Source: Spirochaetales bacterium (GTDB taxonomy: Bacteria; Spirochaetota; Spirochaetia; SZUA-6; RPPD01). Taken from it: a stretch of 64,000 nucleotides of DNA. Made by a program: the position numbers and the translations under genes. Below the pieces are notes generated by a model, which did no database searches, had not been told where the DNA came from, and was given only the letters and a program-made list of their open reading frames with translations. The stretch is from positions 103,044 through 167,043 of the forward strand of contig JAFGSW010000058.1 in the NCBI GenBank assembly GCA_016934415.1, in the 5' to 3' direction. Shown here one piece after another: positions 10,563-19,264 of the stretch; position 1 is the first letter of the stretch; each line of letters opens with the position of its first letter.

Positions 10563-11279
10563 ATGCCGGTGTACGAGTTGGGCCGCGACATCGCCTTTCC
10601 CCCCGTCGAGCTTTCCACCAGGGAGGGAATTCTCGCCATCGGCGGCGACCTTCGCCCCGACCGGCTTATCGAGGCCTATCGGCGGGGGATCTTTCCCTGG
10701 TACAGCGAGCCCGAGCCCATCCTCTGGTGGTCGCCCGACCCGCGCTGCATTCTTTTTCCGCACGAGGCGGTTCTCTCCGAGTCGATGAGGAAAATGCTGA
10801 AAAAAGGGGCCTTCCATTTCACCGCCGACACCCGTTTCCGGGACGTCATGATCTCCTGCGCCAGGGATCGCCGGAACAAACCCGGCACCTGGATCACCGA
10901 GGACATCCTCGAAGCCTATTGCGAGCTCCATCGCCTCGGCTTCGCCCACTCCGTCGAGGCCTGGCGCGGCGGCGCGCTCGCGGGCGGCCTCTACGGCGTG
11001 TCACTCGGCTCGATTTTTATCGGTGAATCGATGTTCCACTTCGTCCCCAACGCCTCCAAGGCCGCCTTCCTGCTTCTCTGTCGCCGGCTTTCGGAGCTGG
11101 GCTTCATGGTCGTCGACTGCCAGGTGTATTCGCCTCATTTGGGCAGCCTGGGAGCGTGGGAAATCCCGCGCCGCGACTACCTCAAGCTCCTCAAGCTCTC
11201 GCTCGAGCACGAGACCAGGCGCGGCTCCTGGAACCCCGACTTCGAGGGCAGGGAGACGGTCTTTATGGAGAAGAATTAA
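10563..11279 (+). CDS. aat: leucyl/phenylalanyl-tRNA-protein transferase
   Basis: Transfers Leu or Phe from tRNA to proteins with N-terminal Lys or Arg and so creates the degron read by ClpS. The 238-residue product has the family signatures FPPVELSTREGILAIGGDL, the RGIFPWYSEPEPILWWSPDPR block, GTWITEDILEAYCELHRLG, and GLYGVSLGSIFIGESMF, with SVEAW between them. Length and order are normal. Only 6 bases separate it from clpA, so the two are surely translated from one message. The combination gives a self-contained N-degron pathway. Confidence 0.95.
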   Translation: MPVYELGRDIAFPPVELSTREGILAIGGDLRPDRLIEAYRRGIFPWYSEPEPILWWSPDPRCILFPHEAVLSESMRKMLKKGAFHFTADTRFRDVMISCARDRRNKPGTWITEDILEAYCELHRLGFAHSVEAWRGGALAGGLYGVSLGSIFIGESMFHFVPNASKAAFLLLCRRLSELGFMVVDCQVYSPHLGSLGAWEIPRRDYLKLLKLSLEHETRRGSWNPDFEGRETVFMEKN

Positions 11280-11292
11280 GCGGCTCCGCTTA

Positions 11293-11433
11293 CCAAGAAA
11301 AAAACTACGGATAGGACGCGGATGAGGACGGATAGAGAGAAGAGCAAGAAAAATTTAAACTTTTATTTCTTATTCCTTTTCCCTCTCTCTTCATCCGCGT
11401 CTTATCCGCGTTCATCCGTAGTTCTTTCCTTGG
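11293..11433. repeat. inverted-repeat intergenic element without cargo
   Basis: The left arm at 11293-11312 and the right arm at 11414-11433 match at 18 of 20 positions when inverted; their core is AACTACGGAT and ATCCGTAGTT. Inside lie further CGCGGAT and ATCCGCG units. No gene is present. Related elements lie at 12692-13198, 26759-27507, 30595-30792 and 33688-33818. Confidence 0.6.
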
Positions 11434-11516
11434 GAAGTTGATTTCAACGACGGAGTGAGTAGATATTCCACCGCCAAGGTGCTACAGTACTAGAGGATGG
11501 AGGACGAAGGTCAGGC

Positions 11517-12674
11517 ATGAAACCTCTTGAAAAAGTCATCATCATCGCGGCCGTGGTCGCCGGGATTGCGGCCATCGTCCTGGTGCTCACCTTCACCATT
11601 TCCTCCGCCGGGATCAAGGCCGAGAGGACGCTCGAACCCTACCGGGCGCCCGGCGAGGCGGAGGGACTGGTGACCTACGTTTCGGGCGGCGTGTTCGTCT
11701 ACCGGGGTGCGCAATGGAAAAAGGCGGAAATCGGCGAGCTCGTCAGGGCGGACGACTACGTAAAAACGTTCGAGAATTCCTATTGCGACATCCAGATCGG
11801 GCAGCGGGCGGTTTTCACCGTGCTTGAGAACACCTCGGTCCGGCTCGCCTTGGTCTTTCACTCCGCTCAAGGCGCAAAAAGCGAAACCGAGCTCTTGTTC
11901 GGCGGCGTATTCTGCAAGGTCAAGAAGCTGGCGGGCGACGAAAGCGTGCGCGTGCGCTCGGGCGCCAAGGCCTTCGGCGTGCGCGGCACCGAATTCCTGA
12001 TCGAGCGCCGCGGCGGCGTCGTGGTCTGCGCCGTCAAGGACGGCCGGGTGGCGGTCGCGCCCGCCGCCGGCGGAGCGGTGGAGACGACGGTGGCCGCGGG
12101 CCGGGAGCTCTCGATCGACGAATCGACCGGTGCAGCGCGCGCGGCCGCACCCGTGAGCGACTCACGGCGCGCCAAGCTCGACCGGCTCGCCGAGGTGGAT
12201 TTCGTTGATGCCGATCCGGCCCGGGAAACCGAGCTCGTCAAGGTCGGCATCGAGGTGGAGCCGGACACGGCCGAGATCCTCGCGAACGGCAGGCAGGCGG
12301 GAATCGGCTCATACGCCGGGCTGTTCACTCCCGGGATCCCCATCCCCGTGGTCCTGCGGAAAAGCGGGTACAAGGCGGAGACGTTCACCATCACGCCCAA
12401 GCGCGGCGACAACCGGATCTACGCCTTTCGGCTCGAACTCGACGCGCCGGAGAAACCCGTGAGCGCGCCCGGTCCGGACGAGGCCGCCGCCCTCGAAATC
12501 AAGCGGCTGCAGGACGAAGCGAAAAAAGCGGCCGCCGACAACGAGGCCCTCCGCGCGGACGTCGAATCGCTCAAGAAAGACGTGCAGACGCTGCAGAAGG
12601 AGAAGGCCGACCTCAACAAAAAGCTCGACGACGCCAACCGCAAGATCAAGGACGCGCTGCAGAAGCTTCAATAG
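11517..12674 (+). CDS. membrane-anchored FecR-domain protein with PEGA repeat and coiled coil
   Basis: A 385-residue protein. Residues 7-29 are one membrane segment (VIIIAAVVAGIAAIVLVLTF), leaving the rest outside the cytoplasm. Residues 55-190 are a FecR-like domain (VTYVSGGVFVYRG...WKKAEIGELVRADDYVKT, then SVRVRSGAKAFGVRGTEFLI). Around 238-312 lies a PEGA-type beta domain (GIEVEPDTAEILANGRQAGIG). The last 60 residues are a heptad coiled coil (LKKDVQTLQKEKADLNKKLDD). Proteins of this layout are common in spirochaetes and related groups, but their role is not known; an envelope scaffold or sensor is an inference. The ATG follows GGTCAGGC. Repeats flank it on both sides. Confidence 0.8.
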   Translation: MKPLEKVIIIAAVVAGIAAIVLVLTFTISSAGIKAERTLEPYRAPGEAEGLVTYVSGGVFVYRGAQWKKAEIGELVRADDYVKTFENSYCDIQIGQRAVFTVLENTSVRLALVFHSAQGAKSETELLFGGVFCKVKKLAGDESVRVRSGAKAFGVRGTEFLIERRGGVVVCAVKDGRVAVAPAAGGAVETTVAAGRELSIDESTGAARAAAPVSDSRRAKLDRLAEVDFVDADPARETELVKVGIEVEPDTAEILANGRQAGIGSYAGLFTPGIPIPVVLRKSGYKAETFTITPKRGDNRIYAFRLELDAPEKPVSAPGPDEAAALEIKRLQDEAKKAAADNEALRADVESLKKDVQTLQKEKADLNKKLDDANRKIKDALQKLQ

Positions 12675-12691
12675 TCACGGGGCCTGGAGAG

Positions 12692-13198
12692 GCACCACGA
12701 AGGGCACGAAGAAAAGAGAAGAAGGAATACTACGGATAGGACGCGGATCAGGAAAAGGAAATTATAAATGGAAGTTGCTTTTGTGTCATTTGTTAATGGG
12801 GAAATATTCCTGGATAATGTTCAGCCTAATTTAAAAAAGGATTTATCCGTTTTCGGTGCAACGGCAAGAAATAATAGCGAAGTCCAAATGAGCATAAAAT
12901 ATTCGAGTGAAGAAGAAAAAATAACACTCTTTATTGCTCTTAGAGATTTACATATTGCTTTTTCCGCTGGTCATGATTGGAGTCCGGCGGCGCAATTTGA
13001 AGATTTCAGGGATAGGGGTTTGATAACTGGCAAATACCTGCGTATAGCATGGCGGGAACCTAATAATTATAAAATTACGGAACTATAAGATTTCGCGCCC
13101 ATATATTCACTCCTTATTTCCTTTCCTGGTTTCCTCTTTTCCCTGGCTTCCTTAGCCTCTCCTATCCTCTTTCGTGCTCTTCGTGTTCTTCGTGGTGC
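12692..13198. mobile_element. inverted-repeat element carrying an AT-rich gene
   Basis: GCACCACGAAG (12692-12702) and CTTCGTGGTGC (13188-13198) are perfect inverted repeats, followed inward by further CACGAAG-type units on both sides and an ACTACGGAT unit on the left. Between them sits one AT-rich gene unlike the GC-rich neighbours. The arrangement suggests that the repeat pair brackets a cargo gene, but no transposase is present. Confidence 0.5.
12768..13088 (+). CDS. hypothetical protein, AT-rich
   Basis: A 106-residue protein I do not recognise. The start has AAGGAAA upstream. Sequence features: beta-rich N-terminus (VAFVSFVNGEIFLDN), a middle part FIALRDLHIAFSAGHDW and a basic end. It has no signal peptide or membrane segment. 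Its base composition is far lower in GC than clpA or alaS, and it lies inside an inverted-repeat element, so recent transfer is likely. Confidence 0.6.
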   Translation: MEVAFVSFVNGEIFLDNVQPNLKKDLSVFGATARNNSEVQMSIKYSSEEEKITLFIALRDLHIAFSAGHDWSPAAQFEDFRDRGLITGKYLRIAWREPNNYKITEL

Positions 13199-13248
13199 TA
13201 TTAAAGGCATTATTGACACGTGAAGCCCCGCATACTACCATGCCTCCC

Positions 13249-15033
13249 ATGAACGCAACGGAGCTCCGCGATAAATTCATCGCCTTTTTCATCACCAAGG
13301 ACCACAAGCAGATCGCCGGGAAGTCCCTCCTCCCGGAAAACGATCCGAGCGTGCTTTTCACGACCGCGGGCATGCACCCGCTCGTGCCCTATCTTCTGGG
13401 CGAGCCGCATCCGGCCGGCGCGCGCCTCTGCAATTACCAGAAGTGCATCCGCACCGGGGACATCGACGAGGTCGGGGACGCGTCGCACCTCACCTGCTTC
13501 GAGATGCTCGGCAACTGGTCGCTCGGCGACTACTTCAAGAAGGAGTCCATCGCCTGGTCATGGGAATTTCTCACGGACAAGAAATGGCTCGGCCTCGATC
13601 CGCGCAGGATATCGGTCACCGTCTTCGCCGGCGACGCCGATGTTCCCCGGGACGAGGAGTCGGCGGGCATCTGGAAGTCGCTCGGGCTTCCCGAGGGGCG
13701 CATCGCCTACCTGGGCGAGGAGGACAACTGGTGGAAGGTCGGCCCGACCGGCCCCTGCGGACCGGACACGGAGATCTTCTACTGGATCGGGCCGGGGATA
13801 CCGGCCGATGCGTCCAACAAGCGGAACGACCCGGACAACTGGCTCGAGATATGGAACAATGTGTTCATGGAGTTCAACAGGGTAGACGAGAAGACCCTGG
13901 TCAAGCTTCCCAAGCAGAACGTGGACACGGGCATGGGCCTCGAGCGTACGGCCACCGCGTTGCAGGGCAAGGATTCCGCGTTCCAGACCGAAGTGTTCGC
14001 GCCGATTATTGCCGCCATCGAAGCGGTCTCGGGCTGCCGCTACGGGACGGACGCCGAGAAGGACCGCTCGGTCCGCATCGTCGCCGACCACCTGCGCTCG
14101 GCCGTCTTCATCCTCGGGGACGAGCGGGGGGTCACCCCCTCGAACGTCGGCGCCGGGTACGTCCTGCGCCGCCTTATCCGGCGCGCGGTGCGGCACGGCC
14201 GCAAGCTCGGCATTGACAAGGCCTTCCTCGAGCCGCTCGCCCGGGCGGTCGTGGACACGTTCAAGGGGCCGTACCCCGAGCTCGGGACGAACGAGGCCAA
14301 GGTGTACGCGGAGTTCAACAAGGAGGAAACCAAGTTCCTGGAGACGCTCCAGAAGGGCGAGCATGAGTTCGAGAAGCTCGCGCCTAACCTTCTCAAAAAC
14401 CCCAAGAAAGTCATCCCCGGACGGATCGCCTTCCGCCTGTACGACACCTACGGCTTCCCGCTCGAGCTTACCGAAGAACTCGCGGCCGAGCGCGGCCTGG
14501 CCGTGAACAAGGAAGAGTTCGAAGAGGCCTTCAAGAAGCACCAGGAACTCTCCCGCGCCGGAAGCGAGGCGGTCTTCAAGGGCGGCCTGGCAGACCAGTC
14601 GGAGATGACCGTCAGATACCACACCGCCACCCACCTCCTCCAGGCCGCTCTCAAGCGCGTGCTCGGCGACCACGTGGCGCAAAAGGGCTCGAACATCACG
14701 GCCGAGCGCATGCGTTTCGACTTCACCCACCCGGCGGCTATGACTCCGGAGGAAGTGAAGAACGTCGAGGACATTGTCAATGAGCAGATCAAGCGCGACC
14801 TGCCCGTCACCATGGAGATGATGAAGCTCGACGAGGCGAAAGCGAAAGGGGCGACCGCCCTTTTCGGCGAGAAGTACGAGGAGACGGTGAAGGTCTATTC
14901 GGTCGGCGATTTCTCCAAGGAAGTCTGCGGCGGCCCGCACGTCGAACACACGGGCGCGCTCGGGAGGTTCAAGATCACCAAAGAACAGTCGTCCAGCGCC
15001 GGCGTGCGCCGGATCAGGGCCGTGCTGGAGTAA
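13249..15033 (+). CDS. alaS: alanyl-tRNA synthetase, short form
   Basis: Charges tRNA-Ala. Translation from ATG 13249 gives 594 residues; ATG 13240 is also possible. The class II core has the motifs ENDPSVLFTTAGMHPLVPYL, NYQKCIRTGDIDEVG, FEMLGNWSLGDYF and GMGLERT. The middle tRNA-binding part is followed by the editing domain with zinc ligands H458 and H462 (HTATH) and C560 and H564 (CGGPH). The protein ends about 30 residues later. Most bacterial AlaS are near 875 residues and carry a C-terminal C-Ala domain; that domain is absent here, as in the spirochaete enzymes I know. The stop is clean, so this is not a truncation artefact. Confidence 0.95.
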   Translation: MNATELRDKFIAFFITKDHKQIAGKSLLPENDPSVLFTTAGMHPLVPYLLGEPHPAGARLCNYQKCIRTGDIDEVGDASHLTCFEMLGNWSLGDYFKKESIAWSWEFLTDKKWLGLDPRRISVTVFAGDADVPRDEESAGIWKSLGLPEGRIAYLGEEDNWWKVGPTGPCGPDTEIFYWIGPGIPADASNKRNDPDNWLEIWNNVFMEFNRVDEKTLVKLPKQNVDTGMGLERTATALQGKDSAFQTEVFAPIIAAIEAVSGCRYGTDAEKDRSVRIVADHLRSAVFILGDERGVTPSNVGAGYVLRRLIRRAVRHGRKLGIDKAFLEPLARAVVDTFKGPYPELGTNEAKVYAEFNKEETKFLETLQKGEHEFEKLAPNLLKNPKKVIPGRIAFRLYDTYGFPLELTEELAAERGLAVNKEEFEEAFKKHQELSRAGSEAVFKGGLADQSEMTVRYHTATHLLQAALKRVLGDHVAQKGSNITAERMRFDFTHPAAMTPEEVKNVEDIVNEQIKRDLPVTMEMMKLDEAKAKGATALFGEKYEETVKVYSVGDFSKEVCGGPHVEHTGALGRFKITKEQSSSAGVRRIRAVLE

Positions 15034-15037
15034 TACA

Positions 15038-15064
15038 GTCACCCCGAGCCTGTCGAGGGGTGAC
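15038..15064 (+). repeat. hairpin repeat after alaS
   Basis: GTCACCCC and GGGGTGAC enclose GAGCCTGTCGA. A close copy (CCCCGAGCCTGCCGAGGGG) lies near 20180 and a variant serves as a terminator stem at 45481. There is no U-run here. Confidence 0.5.
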
Positions 15065-15169
15065 CGGCAATCCCGCCATGATCGAAGCCGCTCTTCACTT
15101 GCTTCATTGATTGAACTCGGCGCGCTCCTCATCGACGGCCCGCTTCATTTCTTCATGGAGCCGTATGAG

Positions 15170-15673
15170 TTATGCCCGTTTGGTCAAGCCGAAAAATCTC
15201 CTAACTGGACCGATGGTGAAAATTACGAATGCAGCTACGGCCATTGGTATCTGAAGAATAGAAAATTGGCGGCCTATAATCGCAAATTGAGACGGTTCCG
15301 GTTTTAATTCCGCCGCGGGTGAGAATACCGGTAAAAACTCAAGTATCGCGAGTGCATTGATAATTGATCCAAAAAAGACAAAAACGCTGATTGCCCGGAT
15401 TCTTGCGATAATTGCTCCTGAGCGGTGGTTGCGAAGCATCAGCACCCCCGCTCCTAAGCAGAGTAAACTTGAAAAAGAAACGCCGAGCGAATAGAGTGTA
15501 TTGATGAATGATTGAAGTGCTTCTTTTGATGACGCGTCGGCGCTCGATAATTTTGCGAATTTCAAAAATTCAGAAACGGCGCTTGAGAGGCTCACGAGTC
15601 CTATGGCAAAGGAGCATAGAACGATGATCGCGGCTATCGTAGCTAATACGGGTCGCTTCACCCTATTCTGCAT
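15170..15673 (-). CDS. hypothetical integral membrane protein
   Basis: ATG 15673 is chosen because AGGGGA precedes it at 6 bases; this gives 167 residues. Four hydrophobic segments are visible (VLATIAAIIVLCSFAIGL, FSSLLCLGAGVLML, AISVFVFFGSIINALAIL and QIPMAVAAFVIFTI), so it is a four-helix inner-membrane protein. I do not recognise the family. It is more AT-rich than its neighbours. Confidence 0.6.
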   Translation of the reverse strand: MQNRVKRPVLATIAAIIVLCSFAIGLVSLSSAVSEFLKFAKLSSADASSKEALQSFINTLYSLGVSFSSLLCLGAGVLMLRNHRSGAIIARIRAISVFVFFGSIINALAILEFLPVFSPAAELKPEPSQFAIIGRQFSILQIPMAVAAFVIFTIGPVRRFFGLTKRA

Positions 15674-15697
15674 GACAGTCCCCTGTAGATACATGTT

Positions 15698-16498
15698 TCA
15701 GTGATCCTTCACCCCGACGACCAGCTCGTAGCAATACATCGCCTCGATCTTTCCCTTCACGAGCTCGCGCACTTTTTTCTCGTACTCCTCGATCAGCGGC
15801 CGGAAATCGTCCGGCCAGCGCTTGAGCGCCGTCTGCACCGCGCCCTGGCTCACGGCAATGCCGATGACGCCGTCCGCGGACAGGCGCCGCACGTCGTGAA
15901 GGAATATTTCGCGGGTGTAGGCGAACAGGCCGGACGCGGCGAACGCCGCCGGGTGCTTTGCTTTCTCCCGATAGGCGACGGCCTCACCTTCGTTTCTCTC
16001 CGCGTACATGCGGTTGGCGCGCGCGATGAGGTCCGCGTGGAGGGTCTCGAGCTCGCGGCCCATGACGAGGGGCCAAGCGCAGTCATACACGGCGAGCACG
16101 CCGCCCGGCTTGAGGATCCGGCCGAACTCGGCGAGCGATGATTCGGGCTCCATCCAGTGAAACGCCTGGGACACGGTGACGACGTCGGCCGAGGCGTCGG
16201 CGAGGCCGATGCGGTCGCTCCACCCGTCGACGAACTCGACGTTCCCGAACCGGGTCGCCTTGCTTCGGGCGTATTCGCGGGATTCCCGGTTCGGTTCGAT
16301 TCCGACCACCCGCGAAGCGCGGGAGGCCCAGGGAAACGTCGACAGGCCGGTTCCGCTTCCCACGTCGGCGACGACCGACGGCTTTCGCCCTGCGTAGAGC
16401 AGGACCGCATCGATCAGGGCGGGCGGGGGAACGGGCCGCGAGTCGTCGTAGAGCTTCGCGAACCCGTCGAACCGGTCGATATTTGCCTGAACGGCCAT
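15698..16498 (-). CDS. class I SAM-dependent methyltransferase
   Basis: A 266-residue protein starting at ATG 16498, where the coherent N-terminus MAVQANIDRFDGFAKLYDD begins. The SAM-binding motif I is VVADVGSGTGLST (about 42-54), motif II ends in VVGIEPN, and post-motif elements VVTVSQAFHWMEPE and FGRILKPGGVLAVYD match the Methyltransf_11 family. The C-terminal half is a helical substrate cap. The LYDDSRP start is seen in many small-molecule methyltransferases. Substrate unknown. It is convergent with alaS and lies 24 bases from the membrane protein gene. Confidence 0.85.
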   Translation of the reverse strand: MAVQANIDRFDGFAKLYDDSRPVPPPALIDAVLLYAGRKPSVVADVGSGTGLSTFPWASRASRVVGIEPNRESREYARSKATRFGNVEFVDGWSDRIGLADASADVVTVSQAFHWMEPESSLAEFGRILKPGGVLAVYDCAWPLVMGRELETLHADLIARANRMYAERNEGEAVAYREKAKHPAAFAASGLFAYTREIFLHDVRRLSADGVIGIAVSQGAVQTALKRWPDDFRPLIEEYEKKVRELVKGKIEAMYCYELVVGVKDH

Positions 16499-16813
16499 GG
16501 GAAATCCCTTTCCGCGGGGCCCCGCCGGGCGCCCGCTTCGACCCGGATTATACCAAAGGGTGCGCGTGATGTACACGGCGGGAGAACCGTCTTCGCGGGT
16601 ACGGGGCGGCACGCGGGGCTTGAAATCATGGGAGACCTGCGCGAGTTGGGCGCGCGTTGAAAGGGGCGGAAGTCTTAACGGAAGAAATGACGACGACGGA
16701 AGGTGAGTGCGGCGCTCCCGGACGAATGAATCGCCAGACGTGAGTTCGAAAGGACGCTTTCGCCCTTCCTCGAAGGCGGGCCGTGGAGAATAATTCGATT
16801 TTCTCCGGAATCC

Positions 16814-17983
16814 TTAATCCCCGCCCTTGACCTTTTCGAGGAGCTCCGAGATGCGGGCGTTCTTCTGGCCGGTGCGCAGGTACCGGGCAAGAATCGCCTG
16901 GGCCTTGTCCTTGTTGCCGAGCTCGATGTAGCACTCGGCGATCTCCGTGTAGAGCCGCGGGTTCTTGGACTCGTTCACCAAAAGCCCGGTGAGCGACTCG
17001 AGCGCCTCCAGGAAGTTGCCCTTAGCCTTGTTGATGAGGGCGAGCCCGAGCACGGCGTAGGTGTCGAATTCGATGTTGAGGGCGCGCTTGTAGTATTCCT
17101 CGGCCTCGTTCAGGCGGTCGAGATTACGCAGGGCGTCGCCGGCGCGGGTCAGGATCACCTTGTTGTTCGAATCGGCCTCGAGGATGCGCAGCCAGTAGTC
17201 GAGCGACTCCTGGTGGCGGTTCAGGCCGCGGTAGCAGTCGGCCATGCCGAAGAGGGCGTAGAAGTTGTTGGGTTCCGACTTGAGGGCTTCCTCGAAGTAG
17301 GCGAGGCCTTTCTCGAAGGTCTTGAGCTTGCGGTGGCAGTTGCCGATCGAGGTGAGCACGCGGATGTCGATGTTGTCCTGGTTGATGAGCATCATCTTTT
17401 CCCAGTACTTGAGCGCGGTCTCGTATTCCTTGAAGTCGTAATGGAGGTGCCCCAGCCCGATGAGCGCGTAGGCGTTGTCCGGCTCCTTTTCCAGCACCTT
17501 GAGGTAGATCTCGCGCGACTTCTTGAAGTTCTTCACCTTGCGATAGGCGTCGGCCACGCGGGTGAGAACGGTGATGTTGCTCTCGTCGTGGAGGAGATAC
17601 TTCTCCCAGATGTCGATCGCCTTCTGGAACTGTTGGAGCGCCTTGTAACAGTCGGCCAGGCCGAAGAGGGCGTAGTTGTTGCCCTCGTGGTGTTTCAGGC
17701 AGCGGAGATAATACTCCGTCGCCTTGTGGAAATTGCCCTGTTTACGCTTGACGTCTCCCAGGCCGACGAGGGCGTAATTGTTAGTTGGTTCGTATTCGAG
17801 GATCTTGTTGAAATTCTCCTCGGCCTCGTCAAGAAGGTCTTCCTTAAGGAAGGTGTAGCCTTTCTTGGAAAGCTCGGAGATGATGGTATTGGTGGCGTTT
17901 TCCAGCGCCTGGTCTTGCGGGGTCTCGAACGCCTGTTCGGCGGAGGTTTTCTCCTCTTGTTCGTTCGTTTTCGGCTCGTCCAT
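16814..17983 (-). CDS. TPR repeat protein
   Basis: 389 residues made almost wholly of tandem tetratricopeptide repeats (about nine). Typical units read NYALVGLGDVKRKQGNFHKATEYY or NAYALIGLGHLHYDFKEYETALKYW, with the canonical W/L-G-Y-A-F-A-P positions. The N-terminal 35 residues are acidic and Gln/Glu rich. There is no signal peptide, so it is cytoplasmic and probably a protein-binding scaffold. It lies 42 bases downstream of a second, shorter TPR-like gene and both may share a transcript. Confidence 0.85.
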   Translation of the reverse strand: MDEPKTNEQEEKTSAEQAFETPQDQALENATNTIISELSKKGYTFLKEDLLDEAEENFNKILEYEPTNNYALVGLGDVKRKQGNFHKATEYYLRCLKHHEGNNYALFGLADCYKALQQFQKAIDIWEKYLLHDESNITVLTRVADAYRKVKNFKKSREIYLKVLEKEPDNAYALIGLGHLHYDFKEYETALKYWEKMMLINQDNIDIRVLTSIGNCHRKLKTFEKGLAYFEEALKSEPNNFYALFGMADCYRGLNRHQESLDYWLRILEADSNNKVILTRAGDALRNLDRLNEAEEYYKRALNIEFDTYAVLGLALINKAKGNFLEALESLTGLLVNESKNPRLYTEIAECYIELGNKDKAQAILARYLRTGQKNARISELLEKVKGGD

Positions 17984-18025
17984 AAAGTTTTCCTTTGCCT
18001 CGTTGGTCCTCTCTATTCATTCGTT

Positions 18026-18352
18026 TCATTCATGCAGCCATCGTTTGATGACCAAGGACATTTTTTCCACAACGTGATCCCGCTTGGCGGCATGGCGGGC
18101 CAGCCAGTACATACGGAAGGCTTCGAGCGGTTTTTTCTCCCCCATGTACCGATCGCCCAGCCGGACCAGACCGTCGTTGTAGCCGGCGGTCAAAAAGACC
18201 TTTTTGGCCAGGTCAAACCGGCCCTGGTTGAAGAGGTCGTTTCCTTTCCGGATAAGGGCGATGCGCTTCTCCTCCGGGAGATCCACATTTTCCCGGGTGA
18301 GCTTTAAAAATCCCTCTTTCGGGATGCCTGCCAGCATATCCTTGCGGTTCAT
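18026..18352 (-). CDS. small TPR-like protein
   Basis: 108 residues with two TPR-like helical pairs (LIRKGNDLFNQGRFDLAKKVF and LVRLGDRYMGEKKPLEAFRMYWLARH). It precedes the long TPR gene on the same strand by 42 bases and probably works with it. A TATAAT box is visible upstream at about 18382 on the minus strand, but its -35 match is poor. Function unknown. Confidence 0.75.
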   Translation of the reverse strand: MNRKDMLAGIPKEGFLKLTRENVDLPEEKRIALIRKGNDLFNQGRFDLAKKVFLTAGYNDGLVRLGDRYMGEKKPLEAFRMYWLARHAAKRDHVVEKMSLVIKRWLHE

Positions 18353-18445
18353 GACCAGCGACCGTTTTCAACATTATATACTATAAAAAAAGACCGTATC
18401 TAAATCAAATTTATTTTAGGGACCACTCTAAACGCTTGAGTCTTT

Positions 18446-19036
18446 TTATGCAATAGTACCTTTCGTGGAAACGGAATCCCGCCCGGAAGCCGGGGTATAT
18501 GCCGCGGCCAGGGCCTTGCCGAGCGCCTTGAAAAGAGACTCCGCCATGTGATGGCTGTTTTCGCCCTCCCGGACCGAAGCGTGCAGGCTGATTTTCGCCC
18601 GTTGGGCCAGGGCGAGGAGAAATTCCCGGATGAGGGCGGTGTCGAACGAACCGACGAGGGGCTGGGGAAAATCCGCCCGGAAGACGCAGGCGGAACGGCC
18701 GCAGACGTCGACCGATACCTCCGAGAGCGCCTCGTCCATGGGGATGACAGCGTGCCCGAAGCGCGTGACGGCCGGACCCGCCGACGTCAAGGCCAGGAAC
18801 GCGTCGCCCAGCACCAGACCCGAGTCCTCCACCAGGTGATGGGCGTCGACGGACAAGTCGCCTTTCGCCCGGAGCGATAACCCGAATCCGCCGTGGAAGC
18901 TCATGGCGGTGAGCAAGTGGTCGAAGAACGGCACACCGGTATCGATCTCGACCGGTTCCGCCTCGTCAAGGCATAAAGTGAGGGCAATGTTTGTTTCTTT
19001 TGTTTCCCGTTCCAGGGAATGCTTTCTTGGTTTCAT
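18446..19036 (-). CDS. hisB: imidazoleglycerol-phosphate dehydratase
   Basis: Catalyses the sixth step of histidine synthesis. From ATG 19036 the product has 196 residues, the size of the monofunctional enzyme; no phosphatase domain is fused. Signatures: TGVPFFDHLLTAMSFHGGF, the metal-binding HHLVEDSGLVLGDAF, the GHAVIPMDEALSEVSVDV strand, and the second metal motif GENSHHMAESLFKALGKAL. The Mn-binding His pairs are all present. The gene stands alone, apart from other his genes, and has its own promoter. Confidence 0.95.
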   Translation of the reverse strand: MKPRKHSLERETKETNIALTLCLDEAEPVEIDTGVPFFDHLLTAMSFHGGFGLSLRAKGDLSVDAHHLVEDSGLVLGDAFLALTSAGPAVTRFGHAVIPMDEALSEVSVDVCGRSACVFRADFPQPLVGSFDTALIREFLLALAQRAKISLHASVREGENSHHMAESLFKALGKALAAAYTPASGRDSVSTKGTIA

Positions 19037-19074
19037 GCCCCATTGATCTTCTATATTATGGATGAGCTTGAAAG

Positions 19075-19103
19075 AATATATAGGAAATAATACATTTGAG
19101 CAA
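19075..19103 (-). promoter_or_regulatory. hisB promoter
   Basis: TTGCTC (19103-19098), 17 bases, TATATT (19080-19075) on the minus strand, about 40 bases before the hisB start. Confidence 0.55.
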
Positions 19104-19264
19104 TAGAGATATCGCTCTTCCTTTATTTTTTTTAGGGAACTTCCCCGGGGGCGTGCCTCCCCGGAGGCGGCCCGCTGTTTCCCTTTGACGAAAGAAGCGC
19201 ATACTGTATAATGCACCTGGCGCACGAATTATCCGCCCAATCGTGAACGGAAAGGAAACGAGCG

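Noticed and set aside
13558..15132. 524-codon open frame antisense to alaS
   Set aside because: Shadow of a strongly supported alaS gene.
15107..15307. 66-codon plus-strand frame after alaS
   Set aside because: It overlaps the end of the membrane protein gene on the other strand and has no clear ribosome binding site. The cysteine-containing text is not convincing.
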